The translations under genes and the position numbers were made by a program. A stretch of 64,000 bases of DNA. Source: Ruminococcaceae bacterium UBA3751. Lineage in GTDB: Bacteria; Bacillota; Clostridia; Oscillospirales; Acutalibacteraceae. The stretch covers positions 37,031 through 101,030 of the forward strand of contig DFGL01000022.1 in the NCBI GenBank assembly GCA_002371215.1, written 5' to 3'. Positions 1 to 8,567 of the stretch are shown here, piece after piece (positions within the stretch are counted from its first letter, which is position 1; each line of letters starts with the position of its first letter). The notes under the pieces are model-generated. The model did no database searches and was not told the DNA's origin. It saw only the letters and a program-made list of their open reading frames with translations.

Positions 1-851
1 AACTGATGAATACGGTAAACGCCGCGCTCCTCAATACCGTGAGCGCCCTTTTCCTTACGGAAGCAGGGAGAATAGGAGGTAAGGGTGAGCGGAAGCTTGT
101 CCTCGGGAGTAATCGTATCAATAAACTTACCTATCATTGAGTGCTCCGAGGTGCCGATAAGATATAAGTCCTCGCCCTCAATTTTGTACATCATTGCGTC
201 CATTTCCTCAAAGCTCATAACGCCCGTTACAACGTTTGAACGAATCATAAACGGCGGAACGACGTAGGTAAAACCGCGGTCAATCATAAAATCACGCGCG
301 TAGCTGATAACCGCAGAGTGAAGGCGGGCAATATCGCCCATAAGATAGTAAAAGCCGTTGCCTGCAACTCTGCCTGCAGCGTCCATATCAATACCGTCAA
401 AGGTTTCCATAATATCGGTATGGTACGGAATTTCGTAATCGGGAACGACGGGCTCGCCGTATTTCTGTACCTCAACGTTTTCGCTGTCGTCCTTACCGAT
501 TGGTACGGACTCGTCAATAATATTCGGAATAGACATCATAAGCTTGGTAACCTTTTCATCGAGCTCGCTCTGTTTTTTTGAAAGCTCCTCAAGCTCAGCG
601 GCCTGAGCGGTTACCTTTTCCTTGAGCGCCATCCCCTCCTCGCGCTTGCCCTGAGACATAAGAACGCCGATTTCCTTTGAAATCTTGTTTCTGTTTGCGC
701 GCAGCTCGTCTGCCTTTGCCATCGTTGCGCGGCGCTCCTCGTCGAGTGCGATAACCTCGTCAACGTAGCCGAGCTTGTGGTCCTGGAACTTTTTCTTTAT
801 GTTTTCCTTAACTATTTCGGGATTTTCCCTTACAAATTTAATATCAAGCAT
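1..851 (-). CDS. serS: Seryl-tRNA synthetase (3' end outside window)
   Basis: Charges tRNA-Ser with serine in the cytoplasm. About 283 codons are present; the family is usually about 425, so the C-terminal third lies beyond the window. The N-terminal part is a charged helical tRNA-binding arm (about residues 30-100), followed by the class II catalytic core. Motif 2 is visible at the edge as CFRKEKGAHGIEERGVYR. The ATG at 851 is preceded by AAGGAGG, which lies inside the last codons of parB, so the two genes are probably translationally coupled. No T-box leader is present; transcription presumably comes from the parA promoter. Confidence 0.95.
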   Translation of the reverse strand, partial: MLDIKFVRENPEIVKENIKKKFQDHKLGYVDEVIALDEERRATMAKADELRANRNKISKEIGVLMSQGKREEGMALKEKVTAQAAELEELSKKQSELDEKVTKLMMSIPNIIDESVPIGKDDSENVEVQKYGEPVVPDYEIPYHTDIMETFDGIDMDAAGRVAGNGFYYLMGDIARLHSAVISYARDFMIDRGFTYVVPPFMIRSNVVTGVMSFEEMDAMMYKIEGEDLYLIGTSEHSMIGKFIDTITPEDKLPLTLTSYSPCFRKEKGAHGIEERGVYRIHQ

Positions 852-853
852 TT

Positions 854-1705
854 TTAGTCCTCCTTGTAAAGTGCATTTGCTATATTTTTCAAATCCTCTT
901 GGGAATAGAATTCAATCTGAAGCGTTCCCTTGTTGCCTGAGTTGACAACCTTAACCTTTCTGCCGAGCGTTTCCGAAAGCGAAAGCTCAACCTCGTTATA
1001 AAACGAATCGCGGCGGGAAGCGAAAGTACGGGACGACTGTTTTCTCGGTTTTTTAGCCATTCTTTCAACGTCGCGCACCGTAAGTTTATGTGAAACAATC
1101 CTCTTTGCAACCTCAAGCATCATAGCGGGGTTATCAAAGGCGAGAAGCGCTCTTGCGTGGCCTGCGGAAATAGTTCCGCTCTTGGTCATATCCCTGACCT
1201 CCTCGGGCAGCCTAAGAAGGCGGAGCGAGTTCGCAATCGCGGGACGGGATTTACCGACTGACGCGGCAATCTCCTCCTGAGTATAGCCGCATTTGTCCGC
1301 GAGCGCCTGAAGTCCCTCAGCCTCTTCAATCGGGTTCAGGTCCTCACGCTGCAGGTTTTCAATTATTGCGAGCTCCATCGCCTCGTTATCCGAAAGCTCC
1401 TTGATTACAACGGGAACCTCAGTGAGCTTGCACATTCTTGCAGCTCTCCAGCGGCGTTCGCCCGCAACGAGCTGATAAGAGCCCGAGGGCAGCGGCCTTA
1501 CGAGTAAAGGCTGTAAAATACCGTGCTGCTCAATTGACTGCGCCAGCTCTGCAAGAGCGGCTTCGTCAAAGGTTTTACGCGGCTGTTCGCGGTTAGGTAC
1601 AATCTCGTTAAGCGGAAGCGTGCTCGTATCAACGCCAGAAGCAAGACTGTTTTCCTGCATCAGCGCGCCGAGCCCCTTCCCGAGCCCTGACATCTTCTTT
1701 GCCAT
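854..1705 (-). CDS. parB: Chromosome partitioning protein ParB/Spo0J
   Basis: ParB clamps load at parS and spread in a CTP-dependent way; with ParA they segregate origins. The 283-residue product has the N-terminal CTP-binding motifs GERRWRAA and ENLQREDLNPIEEA, then the parS-reading helix-turn-helix (EEIAASVGKSRPAIANSLRL) and a C-terminal dimerisation segment. The start at 1705 (MAKKMSGLGKGLGALMQ) is chosen because AAGGAG precedes it; a longer reading frame would run into the upstream gene. It begins 2 bp after the NERD gene stop. Two matching parS sites lie upstream of parA. Confidence 0.95.
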   Translation of the reverse strand: MAKKMSGLGKGLGALMQENSLASGVDTSTLPLNEIVPNREQPRKTFDEAALAELAQSIEQHGILQPLLVRPLPSGSYQLVAGERRWRAARMCKLTEVPVVIKELSDNEAMELAIIENLQREDLNPIEEAEGLQALADKCGYTQEEIAASVGKSRPAIANSLRLLRLPEEVRDMTKSGTISAGHARALLAFDNPAMMLEVAKRIVSHKLTVRDVERMAKKPRKQSSRTFASRRDSFYNEVELSLSETLGRKVKVVNSGNKGTLQIEFYSQEDLKNIANALYKED

Positions 1706-1707
1706 AT

Positions 1708-2595
1708 CTATTCTCCTTTTTGTATATTCTCGGTATATCTGCATTTGGGATAATTGCTGCATCCGATAAACGTGCCGCGCTTACCGTTGCGCTGAACTAA
1801 TTTACCTCCGCAACGCGGACAAATATTCTGCTCCGCTTCAGAATTCTGCTTTTCAACAAGCTCCCGAAACGGTTTCACATAATCCGTACCGTTATCCTGA
1901 TGGATTGATAAAACATATTTTGCCTGCTCCTCCATCTCCTTTTTATTGCACTTAGGCATATTGGAGGCGGCACACATTTTCTTTATCGTTTTAACAAGAC
2001 TGTCAGCACGAATAACCTTGTCTTTTACATTTTTAGGCGCATATCTGTCGTTGAGTATCGTTTTTTTATTTGCAAGAACAACAAGCGGTTTGGTAAAGCC
2101 GGGAAAATTCCTCTCAATAATTGCCGCCTTTATTTTTCCTGCATTCAGCATTCTGCGCTTCTTCAGTACGAGCATATGACGTTCATTTTGCGTAATGGGA
2201 GATTCAATACCCTCTCTTATTTCCTTACCGCCATATGTATAGGTGCGTACAAAATCGCCTTTGTTATTAATCGTTATATTGCCAAACAGGTTTTTACATT
2301 CAATTATAAAATGAAGTTTTGAGGTAATTACATAATAATCAATTTGTGCAGAAATACCGTCCAGCTCAACATACACGTCACGTAGAACATACATATCCAT
2401 ATCAGCGTAGTTTAACTGAAACATAATTTCATCTTCGCCATAGTTACCGCGTTTTAAGTACGCTATTTGCTTGGATATATCATTCTTTATGCTGCCCCTT
2501 GCAGCCTTTTCAAGCTCCTCAAGTTCAGCAATTTGATTATTGATGTTTTCGGAATCTTTATAAAGCACTACCTCATTGGATTTAAAAAGAGCCAT
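1708..2595 (-). CDS. NERD-domain protein with C-terminal topoisomerase-type zinc ribbon
   Basis: The 295-residue product has an N-terminal helical stretch (about 15-50). A NERD (nuclease-related) domain follows, in which the IDYYVITSKLHFIIECKN core carries the conserved D...E.K pattern. The C-terminal zinc ribbon has the C-P-R-C-G-G...G-C-x5-C spacing found in topoisomerase IA tails (CPRCGGKL to GCSNYPKCRY). NERD proteins are predicted DNA-processing enzymes; activity here is inferred. It lies between parA (9-bp gap, its ribosome site AAGGTGG overlapping the parA stop) and parB (2-bp gap), so it is co-expressed with the segregation proteins. No partner or target can be named. Confidence 0.82.
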   Translation of the reverse strand: MALFKSNEVVLYKDSENINNQIAELEELEKAARGSIKNDISKQIAYLKRGNYGEDEIMFQLNYADMDMYVLRDVYVELDGISAQIDYYVITSKLHFIIECKNLFGNITINNKGDFVRTYTYGGKEIREGIESPITQNERHMLVLKKRRMLNAGKIKAAIIERNFPGFTKPLVVLANKKTILNDRYAPKNVKDKVIRADSLVKTIKKMCAASNMPKCNKKEMEEQAKYVLSIHQDNGTDYVKPFRELVEKQNSEAEQNICPRCGGKLVQRNGKRGTFIGCSNYPKCRYTENIQKGE

Positions 2596-2604
2596 ATAAC
2601 CACC

Positions 2605-3366
2605 TTACTGCTTTTTGAGGAATTCGTCGGTGAATTTTTTGTATGCGAATGAGGCTTTGCTGTACTTTTCGTAATAGATTACGGGCTCACCGTAGGAAGG
2701 CGCCTCCGCTATCTTTACGCTGCGGGGTATCATTGTCTTATACGCTTTATTCGGGAAGTACTTATTAACCTCATCAACAACCTGTTGAGTGAGCTTTAAG
2801 CGGCTGTCGTACATAGTAAATAAAATCCCCTCAAGCTCCAAATTATTATTATACTCTCTTTTTACCGACCTTACGGTATTAACGAGCTGGCTGAGTCCCT
2901 CAAGCGCATAGTATTCGCACTGAAGCGGAACGATGAGCGTATCCGCGGCAACAAGCGCGTTAATGGATAAAATGCCGAGGCTAGGCGGACAGTCAATAAT
3001 AATATAGTCATACTCCATAACGAGAGTGGCGATTGCCTTCTTTAATATACGGTTTCTGCCCTCAGCCTGAGCGAGTTCAAGCTCCGCGCCCGCTAAATCG
3101 AGGCTTGCAGGGAGCAGAGAAAGGTTTTTAAACTCTGTTTCTATAAGAATTTCTCGTGCCGTAGCCTCTCCCAAAAGCATATCGTAGGTTGAATACTCAA
3201 CCTCGCTCTTATTAATTCCTACACCTGATGTTGAGTTTCCCTGCGGGTCAACGTCTATAAGTAGTGTTTTTTTGCCCTTATGCCCTAAGGCTGCAGCAAG
3301 GTTTACGCAGGTTGTCGTTTTACCTACGCCGCCTTTCTGATTAAACACAGTTACAATTTTACCCAT
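2605..3366 (-). CDS. parA: Chromosome partitioning ATPase ParA/Soj
   Basis: A 253-residue deviant-Walker ATPase. The P-loop FNQKGGVGKTTTCVNLA sits at residues 8-24, and the Walker A' and B regions are LLIDVDPQGNST and IIIDCPPSLG. It moves ParB-parS complexes and in Bacillus also modulates DnaA. The ATG at 3366 is preceded by GAGGTGA. First gene of the segregation operon parA - NERD gene - parB - serS, read from a promoter at 3389-3417. The adjacent parS sites suggest that ParB binding also affects this promoter. Confidence 0.95.
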   Translation of the reverse strand: MGKIVTVFNQKGGVGKTTTCVNLAAALGHKGKKTLLIDVDPQGNSTSGVGINKSEVEYSTYDMLLGEATAREILIETEFKNLSLLPASLDLAGAELELAQAEGRNRILKKAIATLVMEYDYIIIDCPPSLGILSINALVAADTLIVPLQCEYYALEGLSQLVNTVRSVKREYNNNLELEGILFTMYDSRLKLTQQVVDEVNKYFPNKAYKTMIPRSVKIAEAPSYGEPVIYYEKYSKASFAYKKFTDEFLKKQ

Positions 3367-3388
3367 ATTATCACCTCATATGGAATAT

Positions 3389-3417
3389 ATTATACATTAT
3401 ATAAGTCAAAATGGCAA
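3389..3417 (-). promoter_or_regulatory. Promoter of the parA operon
   Basis: On the minus strand TTGCCA, 17 bp, TATAAT. Predicted start about 15 bp upstream of the parA ATG. The first parS site begins 10 bp upstream of the -35. Confidence 0.65.
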
Positions 3418-3426
3418 GTAAATTAG

Positions 3427-3442
3427 CGTTTCACGTGAAACA
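3427..3442. promoter_or_regulatory. parS: parS site 1
   Basis: Contains the 14-bp palindrome GTTTCACGTGAAAC, differing from the Firmicutes parS consensus TGTTTCACGTGAAACA only at the first base. Binding site for ParB and possibly for the related Noc paralogue. Confidence 0.92.
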
Positions 3443-3497
3443 TTTACAATTAATCATTATATCGTGTTGAATATACAAATACCTTCAATATATTGAT

Positions 3498-3513
3498 TGT
3501 TTCACGTGAAACA
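3498..3513. promoter_or_regulatory. parS: parS site 2
   Basis: Exact 16-bp match to the parS consensus TGTTTCACGTGAAACA, 71 bp from site 1 and in the same noncoding gap between the noc-like gene and parA. Confidence 0.95.
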
Positions 3514-3517
3514 GCAA

Positions 3518-3543
3518 AGCAGGCGGACATTAGTCCGCCTGCT
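3518..3543 (-). terminator. Hairpin downstream of the noc-like gene
   Basis: Perfect 11-bp inverted repeat AGCAGGCGGAC / GTCCGCCTGCT with a 4-base loop, lying just after the noc-like stop and next to parS 2. On the minus strand it is followed only by a short mixed TTTGC tract, so it may terminate weakly or be a structural boundary. Confidence 0.55.
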
Positions 3544-3587
3544 CCGCGTGATGAAAAGAGGAGAATATGTTAAAACGGTTGCCCGTT

Positions 3588-4394
3588 TTAAGCCTTTTTA
3601 AGTTTCAGAGTGTCTGTTCCTGTTGTTTTCGGTATCTTAACCCTGAACTCTATATACTCATCAGTTTCTGTTTTATCTGTTTCAGCATTTATACCCGACG
3701 CCTTCATTGTTTCTATGGCTCTGTTAACCGTATTAACGAAAATTCTTACGTCGCGGTATATCTTAACTACGTTTTTCTTTCTTTTTTCGGGCTTTTCCGT
3801 CATTTTTGCTATAAACTGCTCTGTCTGTTCAACGTTCAGCCCTTTTTCCTTTATTATATTGAGCGCCGCCCATATGTCCTTTTCGCTTGTAAGCTGCAAC
3901 AACGCCCGTGCGTGGCGTTCGGTCAAGCCCTCTTTTTCTATAAAATAGCGTACGTCTACGGGAAGTTTGAGCAATCTCATCTTATTTGAAAGCGCAGACT
4001 GACTTTTTCCGAGTCTTTTTGCACATTCCGCCTGAGTTAAGCCGAAATGATTTATCAGCTGACCTATTGCCGCAGCCTCTTCAAAGAAGGTGAGGTCGCT
4101 TCTCTGAATGTTTTCAAGAATAGAAAGCACGGCGCTGTCCTCATAATCGCAATCAACCTCAATGCAGGGAACCTCTTCAAGCCCGGCAAGGATTGCCGCT
4201 CTGAGCCTGCGCTCTCCGGCAACTACCTCAAAGCACCTTGTATTGTTTATCCTTCTTATTAACAGGGGCTGCAATATTCCGTTTTCCCTTATGCTGTCCG
4301 CAAGGGAGAGCATTTCCTCGCTGCCGAACTTTCTGCGCGGCTGATAGGGATTTGGCAGCAGCTTTTCCGTATTGATATGCTTTATATCCGTCAA
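3588..4394 (-). CDS. noc: ParB-family nucleoid occlusion protein (Noc-like)
   Basis: A second ParB paralogue of 268 residues with the CTP-binding motifs GERRLRAA and ENIQRSDLTFFEEAAAI and the helix-turn-helix AECAKRLGKSQSALSNKMRL. In Firmicutes the ParB paralogue next to rsmG is usually Noc, which shields the nucleoid from septation; the assignment rests on position and length. The start is taken as TTG at 4394 because GGAGGG sits 8 bases upstream; no equally good site precedes the upstream ATGs. Separated from rsmG by a terminator, so it needs its own promoter. Confidence 0.8.
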   Translation of the reverse strand: MTDIKHINTEKLLPNPYQPRRKFGSEEMLSLADSIRENGILQPLLIRRINNTRCFEVVAGERRLRAAILAGLEEVPCIEVDCDYEDSAVLSILENIQRSDLTFFEEAAAIGQLINHFGLTQAECAKRLGKSQSALSNKMRLLKLPVDVRYFIEKEGLTERHARALLQLTSEKDIWAALNIIKEKGLNVEQTEQFIAKMTEKPEKRKKNVVKIYRDVRIFVNTVNRAIETMKASGINAETDKTETDEYIEFRVKIPKTTGTDTLKLKKA

Positions 4395-4461
4395 CGAGCT
4401 TCCCTCCGTTCTTCCTCTCATCTCGGACAAGCATATATTAACATAAACATTCAAAAAAATA

Positions 4462-4488
4462 AAGGATTTTCCGTCTTGGAAAATCCTT
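4462..4488 (-). terminator. Terminator downstream of rsmG
   Basis: Inverted repeat AAGGATTTTCC / GGAAAATCCTT with a 5-base loop, followed on the minus strand by TATTTTTTT. A good Rho-independent terminator closing the rsmG transcript. Confidence 0.85.
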
Positions 4489-4511
4489 AAAATCTGACAT
4501 TATTCCTTTAT

Positions 4512-5219
4512 TTATAGGGGTTTGGTGGTTATTTTTTTTGTCTTTCTGGGGTATTCTGTCGGAGTCTGCGATATCTTTTTTATTATTACTATCCGCCTTG
4601 CATCCCCGTTCGGTAGTTTATATGAAACATTACTTTCAAGCTCACCGCCGAGCGTTTCAATTGCGTTCATTGCGGCGGGCACCTCGTCCTCTGCGCCTTT
4701 AAGGGCTATAAAGTAGCCGTCCACCTTAACGAAGGGGAGACAGTATTCGCAGAGAATGTTCAGCGGAGCAACAGCCCTTGCCGTTGCAACATCGTACTGC
4801 TCACGGTAGTTCTTATTCTGAGCGAGAATCTCCGCTCGCGCAGCAATAAGCTCCGCCTCCATACCGCAGCGTTTCAGTGCATTAGCAATGAAAAAGAGCT
4901 TTTTCTGAACGCTGTCAACAAAGGTTGCTTTAAGCTTATTGTTTTTTGCAATCATAAGCGGCAGGGTAGGAAAGCCTGCGCCGCTGCCAACATCAATAAT
5001 TTTTGTACCGTAATCAAGGTCAAAATATTTCAGCAGCATAAGGCTGTCAATAAAATGCTTAATCAGAATATCCTCGGGGTCGGTAATAGCCGTTAAGTTG
5101 TACTGTCTGTTAGTTCCGATAAGCTCGCCCGCATAAACGAGAAACTGGCTGAGCATATTATTATCAAGCGGAACCGAAATATCCTCTGCATATTTTTGAA
5201 GTAAATCTCTGTCTATCAT
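4512..5219 (-). CDS. rsmG: 16S rRNA (guanine-527 N7) methyltransferase
   Basis: Methylates G527 of 16S rRNA using S-adenosylmethionine. The 235-residue product has the family signatures NLTAITDPEDILIKHFIDSL, the SAM-binding loop DVGSGAGFP and ATARAVAPLN. ATG at 5219 is preferred, with AGAG about 9 bases upstream; a TTG two codons earlier is too close to it. The C-terminal about 20 residues (RKTKKITTKPL) are a basic extension. Normally rsmG follows mnmG directly; here an XRE gene and a glycosyltransferase lie between them. Confidence 0.95.
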   Translation of the reverse strand: MIDRDLLQKYAEDISVPLDNNMLSQFLVYAGELIGTNRQYNLTAITDPEDILIKHFIDSLMLLKYFDLDYGTKIIDVGSGAGFPTLPLMIAKNNKLKATFVDSVQKKLFFIANALKRCGMEAELIAARAEILAQNKNYREQYDVATARAVAPLNILCEYCLPFVKVDGYFIALKGAEDEVPAAMNAIETLGGELESNVSYKLPNGDARRIVIIKKISQTPTEYPRKTKKITTKPL

Positions 5220-5292
5220 AAACAATCACTCTCAAATAAAAAGTACATTAATTATAACCTTTTATGACAAAATATGCAACAGTAATCGGGCT

Positions 5293-5628
5293 TTATTTTT
5301 TCTGCGGAATTTCAAAATCAAGCATATAATCGACAATCATTTCAACAAGCCCGCGTTCAGACTGCGAAAGGGCGTTAAACTTATTCAAAAAGCGCGAAGA
5401 ATCGTATTCGGTTTCCTTGCCCGTAAGAATATAGTCCGCGCTAATATCGAGTATTTCGGAAACCTTTAAAAGATTTTCAGGGCGTACGGCTTTATTTCCG
5501 TTTTCCATATTTGAGACCATCTGAACGGAAACATTCATCCTTTCGGCAAGCTGCTCCTGAGTCATATTAATTAACCTTCGCCTGTGCGCTATCCTTACTC
5601 CCATAGCCAAAAGGAATTCATTTTTCAT
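5293..5628 (-). CDS. XRE-family helix-turn-helix regulator
   Basis: A 111-residue single-domain regulator. The HTH_3 domain (about 10-65) includes MTQEQLAERMNVSVQMVSNM and ends with the typical ISADYILTG; the C-terminal 40 residues are helical and probably dimerise. AAAGGAGAA precedes the ATG. It is divergent from the glycosyltransferase gene and shares its 150-bp promoter region with repeated sequences, so local regulation of that gene is likely. It lies 73 bp upstream of rsmG and could be cotranscribed with it. Confidence 0.88.
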   Translation of the reverse strand: MKNEFLLAMGVRIAHRRRLINMTQEQLAERMNVSVQMVSNMENGNKAVRPENLLKVSEILDISADYILTGKETEYDSSRFLNKFNALSQSERGLVEMIVDYMLDFEIPQKK

Positions 5629-5646
5629 ACGTTATATTCTCCTTTA

Positions 5647-5727
5647 TTAACCTATAGATATATTATTATGCCAATTTAGGCGAAAGTTAATACACTATGG
5701 GTTGACTCTATTAATCTATGGGTGTAT
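5647..5727. promoter_or_regulatory. Repeated operator-like sequences between the XRE gene and the glycosyltransferase
   Basis: Two related 17-mers, TTAACCTATAGATATAT (5647-5663) and TTAATCTATGGGTGTAT (5711-5727), match at 13 of 17 positions. A third partial copy (TTAATACACTATGGG) starts at 5687. The second covers the spacer and -10 of the glycosyltransferase promoter. Probable binding sites for the adjacent XRE regulator (inference). Confidence 0.5.
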
Positions 5728-5730
5728 AAT
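5702..5730 (+). promoter_or_regulatory. Promoter of the glycosyltransferase gene
   Basis: TTGACT, 17 bp, TATAAT. This strong sigma-A-type promoter lies inside the longest open frame, which shows that translation starts further down, at 5783. Confidence 0.85.
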
Positions 5731-5782
5731 GTTTTCGTTTAAAACGTCAATAAGTGAACGCCTTAAAAAAGGAGAACGCCTG

Positions 5783-8479
5783 ATGAAAAATTGCTGTTTA
5801 TTATCTGTAATAATTCCCGTATATAACGTTGAGGATTATCTTGAGGAAACGCTCTTAAGCGTTATAAACCAAAGCCTCGGCATAAAGAAAATACAGATAC
5901 TTCTTGTAAACGACGGCTCAACCGACGGCAGCGAGGAGCTGTGTTTAAAATATAAAAATATGTATCCCGAAAACATCATATATCTAAGCAAGGAAAACGG
6001 CGGCGTAAGCTCTGCAAGAAATCTTGGAATGCAGCAAGCTGAGGGAAAATATATAACCTTCCTTGACTCAGACGACGTATGGGAGAAGGACGCATTCAAA
6101 GAGCTTATTAATTATTTTGAAAAGCACTATGACGAAATTGACGTTCTCAGCGCAAGGGCAAGGTTTTTTGAGGCTAAAACAAACTTTCATCCGCTTGACT
6201 ACAAGTTTAAGGCGGGTACAAGAATAGCGGATTTAACAAGCGCCGAGGAGTTATTTTCCGTTCAGACGATAGTCGGCGCAAATCTAATAAAGCGCTCAGC
6301 AACAGAGGGTTTACGCTTTAATGAAAATCTAAAGTACGGCGAAGATTCGCTTTTTATCAATAAGATAATACTAAAAAAGCGGCGCTACGGGCTTTGCAGC
6401 AACGCGGTTTTCAGATACAGAAGAAGAATAAGCAACAATTCGGCGGTAAATAACCAGATTAACGACCCGGATTATTATATAAAAACAATAAAAGAATATC
6501 ACTTAGAGCTTTTCCGTTATTCAAAGGAATTATACGGAGAAATAATCCCTTACGTCCAGAGCGTTGCGGCGTACGATATTATGTGGCGCCTTGCAAACCC
6601 GGTACCGTATGAGATATTAAACGGGGAACAGCTTGCGGATTATCAGGCGTTGATGAAAGAGGTAATAAGTCAGATAGACGACGTTATTCTGTTTTCAAAC
6701 CCCGCTCATAAGGCTATCTTCAAAAGGAGCGAAGCGTACAGCTATAAATACGGCGGTGATTTTTTGAAAATGCTTTCTCTTGACGAAGAGGGGCAGCTTA
6801 TGTTTGGCGATATAGTTATTATCAACACCGCGCGCAACAAAAGCAATCTCTGCAAGACCGTCAGCGCAAGGATTGAAAAAAACTCCCTTCGCCTTGAAAT
6901 CCTTGTTGCAAACTGGATAACAAAAATAACAAACGAAGCTCCCGAGGTGCGTATTAAGGCGGGCAAAAGGCTGATAACGCCTGCGGCAAAACCCTATCCC
7001 CATAAAAAAGCAAGAACGAGCGCGGGCAAAATTGATTACTACACCCTTTATTCCGCAGATATTCCGCTGAAAAAGCTGAAAAGCGGAAAAACTCTCAGGG
7101 TGCGCCCCAGCCTCGTCTTCGGAGATAAAATATACCCGCTGAGCATAAGCTACGGAAAGTTCGTGCCAAACGCAAACAGCTTTTCAAAGGCATATTCCGT
7201 TCAGCAGGGCTATATTATTAAATGCTTTAGAACGGTAATTCAAATTGTAAAGCCCGAAAAGCTTTCAGATGAAAGACGCGCTCTGAAAAAAGAGATAATC
7301 AAAGAGTTAATAAAAAAAGGCGAGCGCAATGCCGCCGCAAAAAGAATACGCTATGAGCTGTTCAAACGAAAAAACAAAGAACGCGGCGAAATCTGGCTTT
7401 TCTCTGACAGAGCCGATAACGCGGGGGATAACGCAGAGGTATTGTTTAAATACGTGTGCGAGCATAAGCCCGCGGGAGTCCGCCCGATATTCGCAATAGG
7501 TAAGGCGGCAAACAGTAAAGTAATCAGCCGCCTAAAGAGTATAGGGGAGGTAGTGTTTTTTGAGGATAAAAAATACGAAAGCGTCTTTCTTTGCGCCAAA
7601 AAAATTATCTCCTCCTCGGCGGGCGAATTTACTATAAACCCCTTCGGACGCGATAAACGGTTTTTTTCGGACTTATTCAGCTTTAAATACTATTATCTCC
7701 AGCACGGAGTTGCCTGCGCCGACCTTTCCGCATGGCTAAACAGGTTTAACAAAAACATATATAAAATATTTACCTCCGGTGAAAGGGAGACGGAATCGTT
7801 TTTAAATGAAAGCTATTTTTATTCGGATAAAAACCTTGCGCTCTGCGGTCAGGCACGCTTTGACGCGCTTTATGAAGACAGTAAAAACCAGATTTTAATC
7901 CTGCCCACCTGGAGAAGAAGCATAAAAGAAAGCTACGACAGCAAAACCCGAAGCGTATATTTTGACGGCTTTAAGGAAACGGAGTATTTTAAATTCTATA
8001 ATTCGCTCATCAATAACGAAAGACTGCTTGAAAAAATGAGAGAATACGGATATACGGGGCTCTTCTGCCTTCATCCTATTCATAAGGAGCAGGATGCGGA
8101 CTTTACGGGCAACGACGTTTTCAGCATAAACAGCGGTTACGTTGATTATAATAAGGTATTTGCCGAGTCCAAGGTTATGGTAACGGATTATTCAAGCGTA
8201 CTTTTTGATTTTGCGTATCTCAGAAAAAGCGTCGTTTACGCTCAGTTTGACAAAGAGAGCTTTTTTGAGGAACAGATTTACGACGAGGGCTATTTTTCCT
8301 ATGAAAAAGACGGCTTCGGCAAGGTGTGTTATGATTTAGACGAAACCGTTGACGAAATCATAAGACTTATTGAAAACGGCTGTAAAAACGGGGAAAAATA
8401 CTTAAATCGGGTAAACAGCTTTTTCGCGTTTAACGACAGTAACAACTGCGAAAGGATAATGAAAGAGCTAACAGATTAA
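5783..8479 (+). CDS. Two-domain GT2 glycosyltransferase / CDP-glycerol glycerophosphotransferase
   Basis: An 898-residue protein. Residues 1-230 are a GT-A family 2 glycosyltransferase: SVIIPVYNVEDYLEETLLS, NDGSTDGSEE (43-52) and the metal-binding DSDD (95-98). From about 530 to the end it resembles TagF/TarF CDP-glycerol:polyglycerophosphate transferases, with YLQHGVA (His about 641) and VTDYSSVLFDFAYLRKSVVY (Asp about 802). It would build a glycosylated, teichoic-acid-like polymer on the inner membrane face; acceptor and sugar are unknown. The ATG at 5783 has AAAAGGAG. No transmembrane segment is obvious. It interrupts the conserved mnmG-rsmG order and is probably an acquired cell-surface locus. 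Confidence 0.88.
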   Translation: MKNCCLLSVIIPVYNVEDYLEETLLSVINQSLGIKKIQILLVNDGSTDGSEELCLKYKNMYPENIIYLSKENGGVSSARNLGMQQAEGKYITFLDSDDVWEKDAFKELINYFEKHYDEIDVLSARARFFEAKTNFHPLDYKFKAGTRIADLTSAEELFSVQTIVGANLIKRSATEGLRFNENLKYGEDSLFINKIILKKRRYGLCSNAVFRYRRRISNNSAVNNQINDPDYYIKTIKEYHLELFRYSKELYGEIIPYVQSVAAYDIMWRLANPVPYEILNGEQLADYQALMKEVISQIDDVILFSNPAHKAIFKRSEAYSYKYGGDFLKMLSLDEEGQLMFGDIVIINTARNKSNLCKTVSARIEKNSLRLEILVANWITKITNEAPEVRIKAGKRLITPAAKPYPHKKARTSAGKIDYYTLYSADIPLKKLKSGKTLRVRPSLVFGDKIYPLSISYGKFVPNANSFSKAYSVQQGYIIKCFRTVIQIVKPEKLSDERRALKKEIIKELIKKGERNAAAKRIRYELFKRKNKERGEIWLFSDRADNAGDNAEVLFKYVCEHKPAGVRPIFAIGKAANSKVISRLKSIGEVVFFEDKKYESVFLCAKKIISSSAGEFTINPFGRDKRFFSDLFSFKYYYLQHGVACADLSAWLNRFNKNIYKIFTSGERETESFLNESYFYSDKNLALCGQARFDALYEDSKNQILILPTWRRSIKESYDSKTRSVYFDGFKETEYFKFYNSLINNERLLEKMREYGYTGLFCLHPIHKEQDADFTGNDVFSINSGYVDYNKVFAESKVMVTDYSSVLFDFAYLRKSVVYAQFDKESFFEEQIYDEGYFSYEKDGFGKVCYDLDETVDEIIRLIENGCKNGEKYLNRVNSFFAFNDSNNCERIMKELTD

Positions 8480-8523
8480 TTCGGAGTTATGGGCGGGGCA
8501 CCCGCTCTCGTTTAATTATTATA

Positions 8524-8567
8524 ACCTGCAATTCTTCATTCTTAATTCTTAATTCTTAATTAATAAT
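8524..8567. repeat. AATTCTTAATT-type intergenic repeat
   Basis: Iterated ATTCTT-CATT/TAATT units between the glycosyltransferase stop and the shared terminator. The same motif recurs at many unit ends in this window. Confidence 0.7.

Noticed and set aside
852..1000. T-box leader for serS
   Set aside because: serS begins 3 bp after parB with no leader space.
5702..5782. Upstream start (TTG at 5702) for the glycosyltransferase
   Set aside because: It overlaps the -35/-10 promoter; ATG at 5783 has a proper ribosome site.
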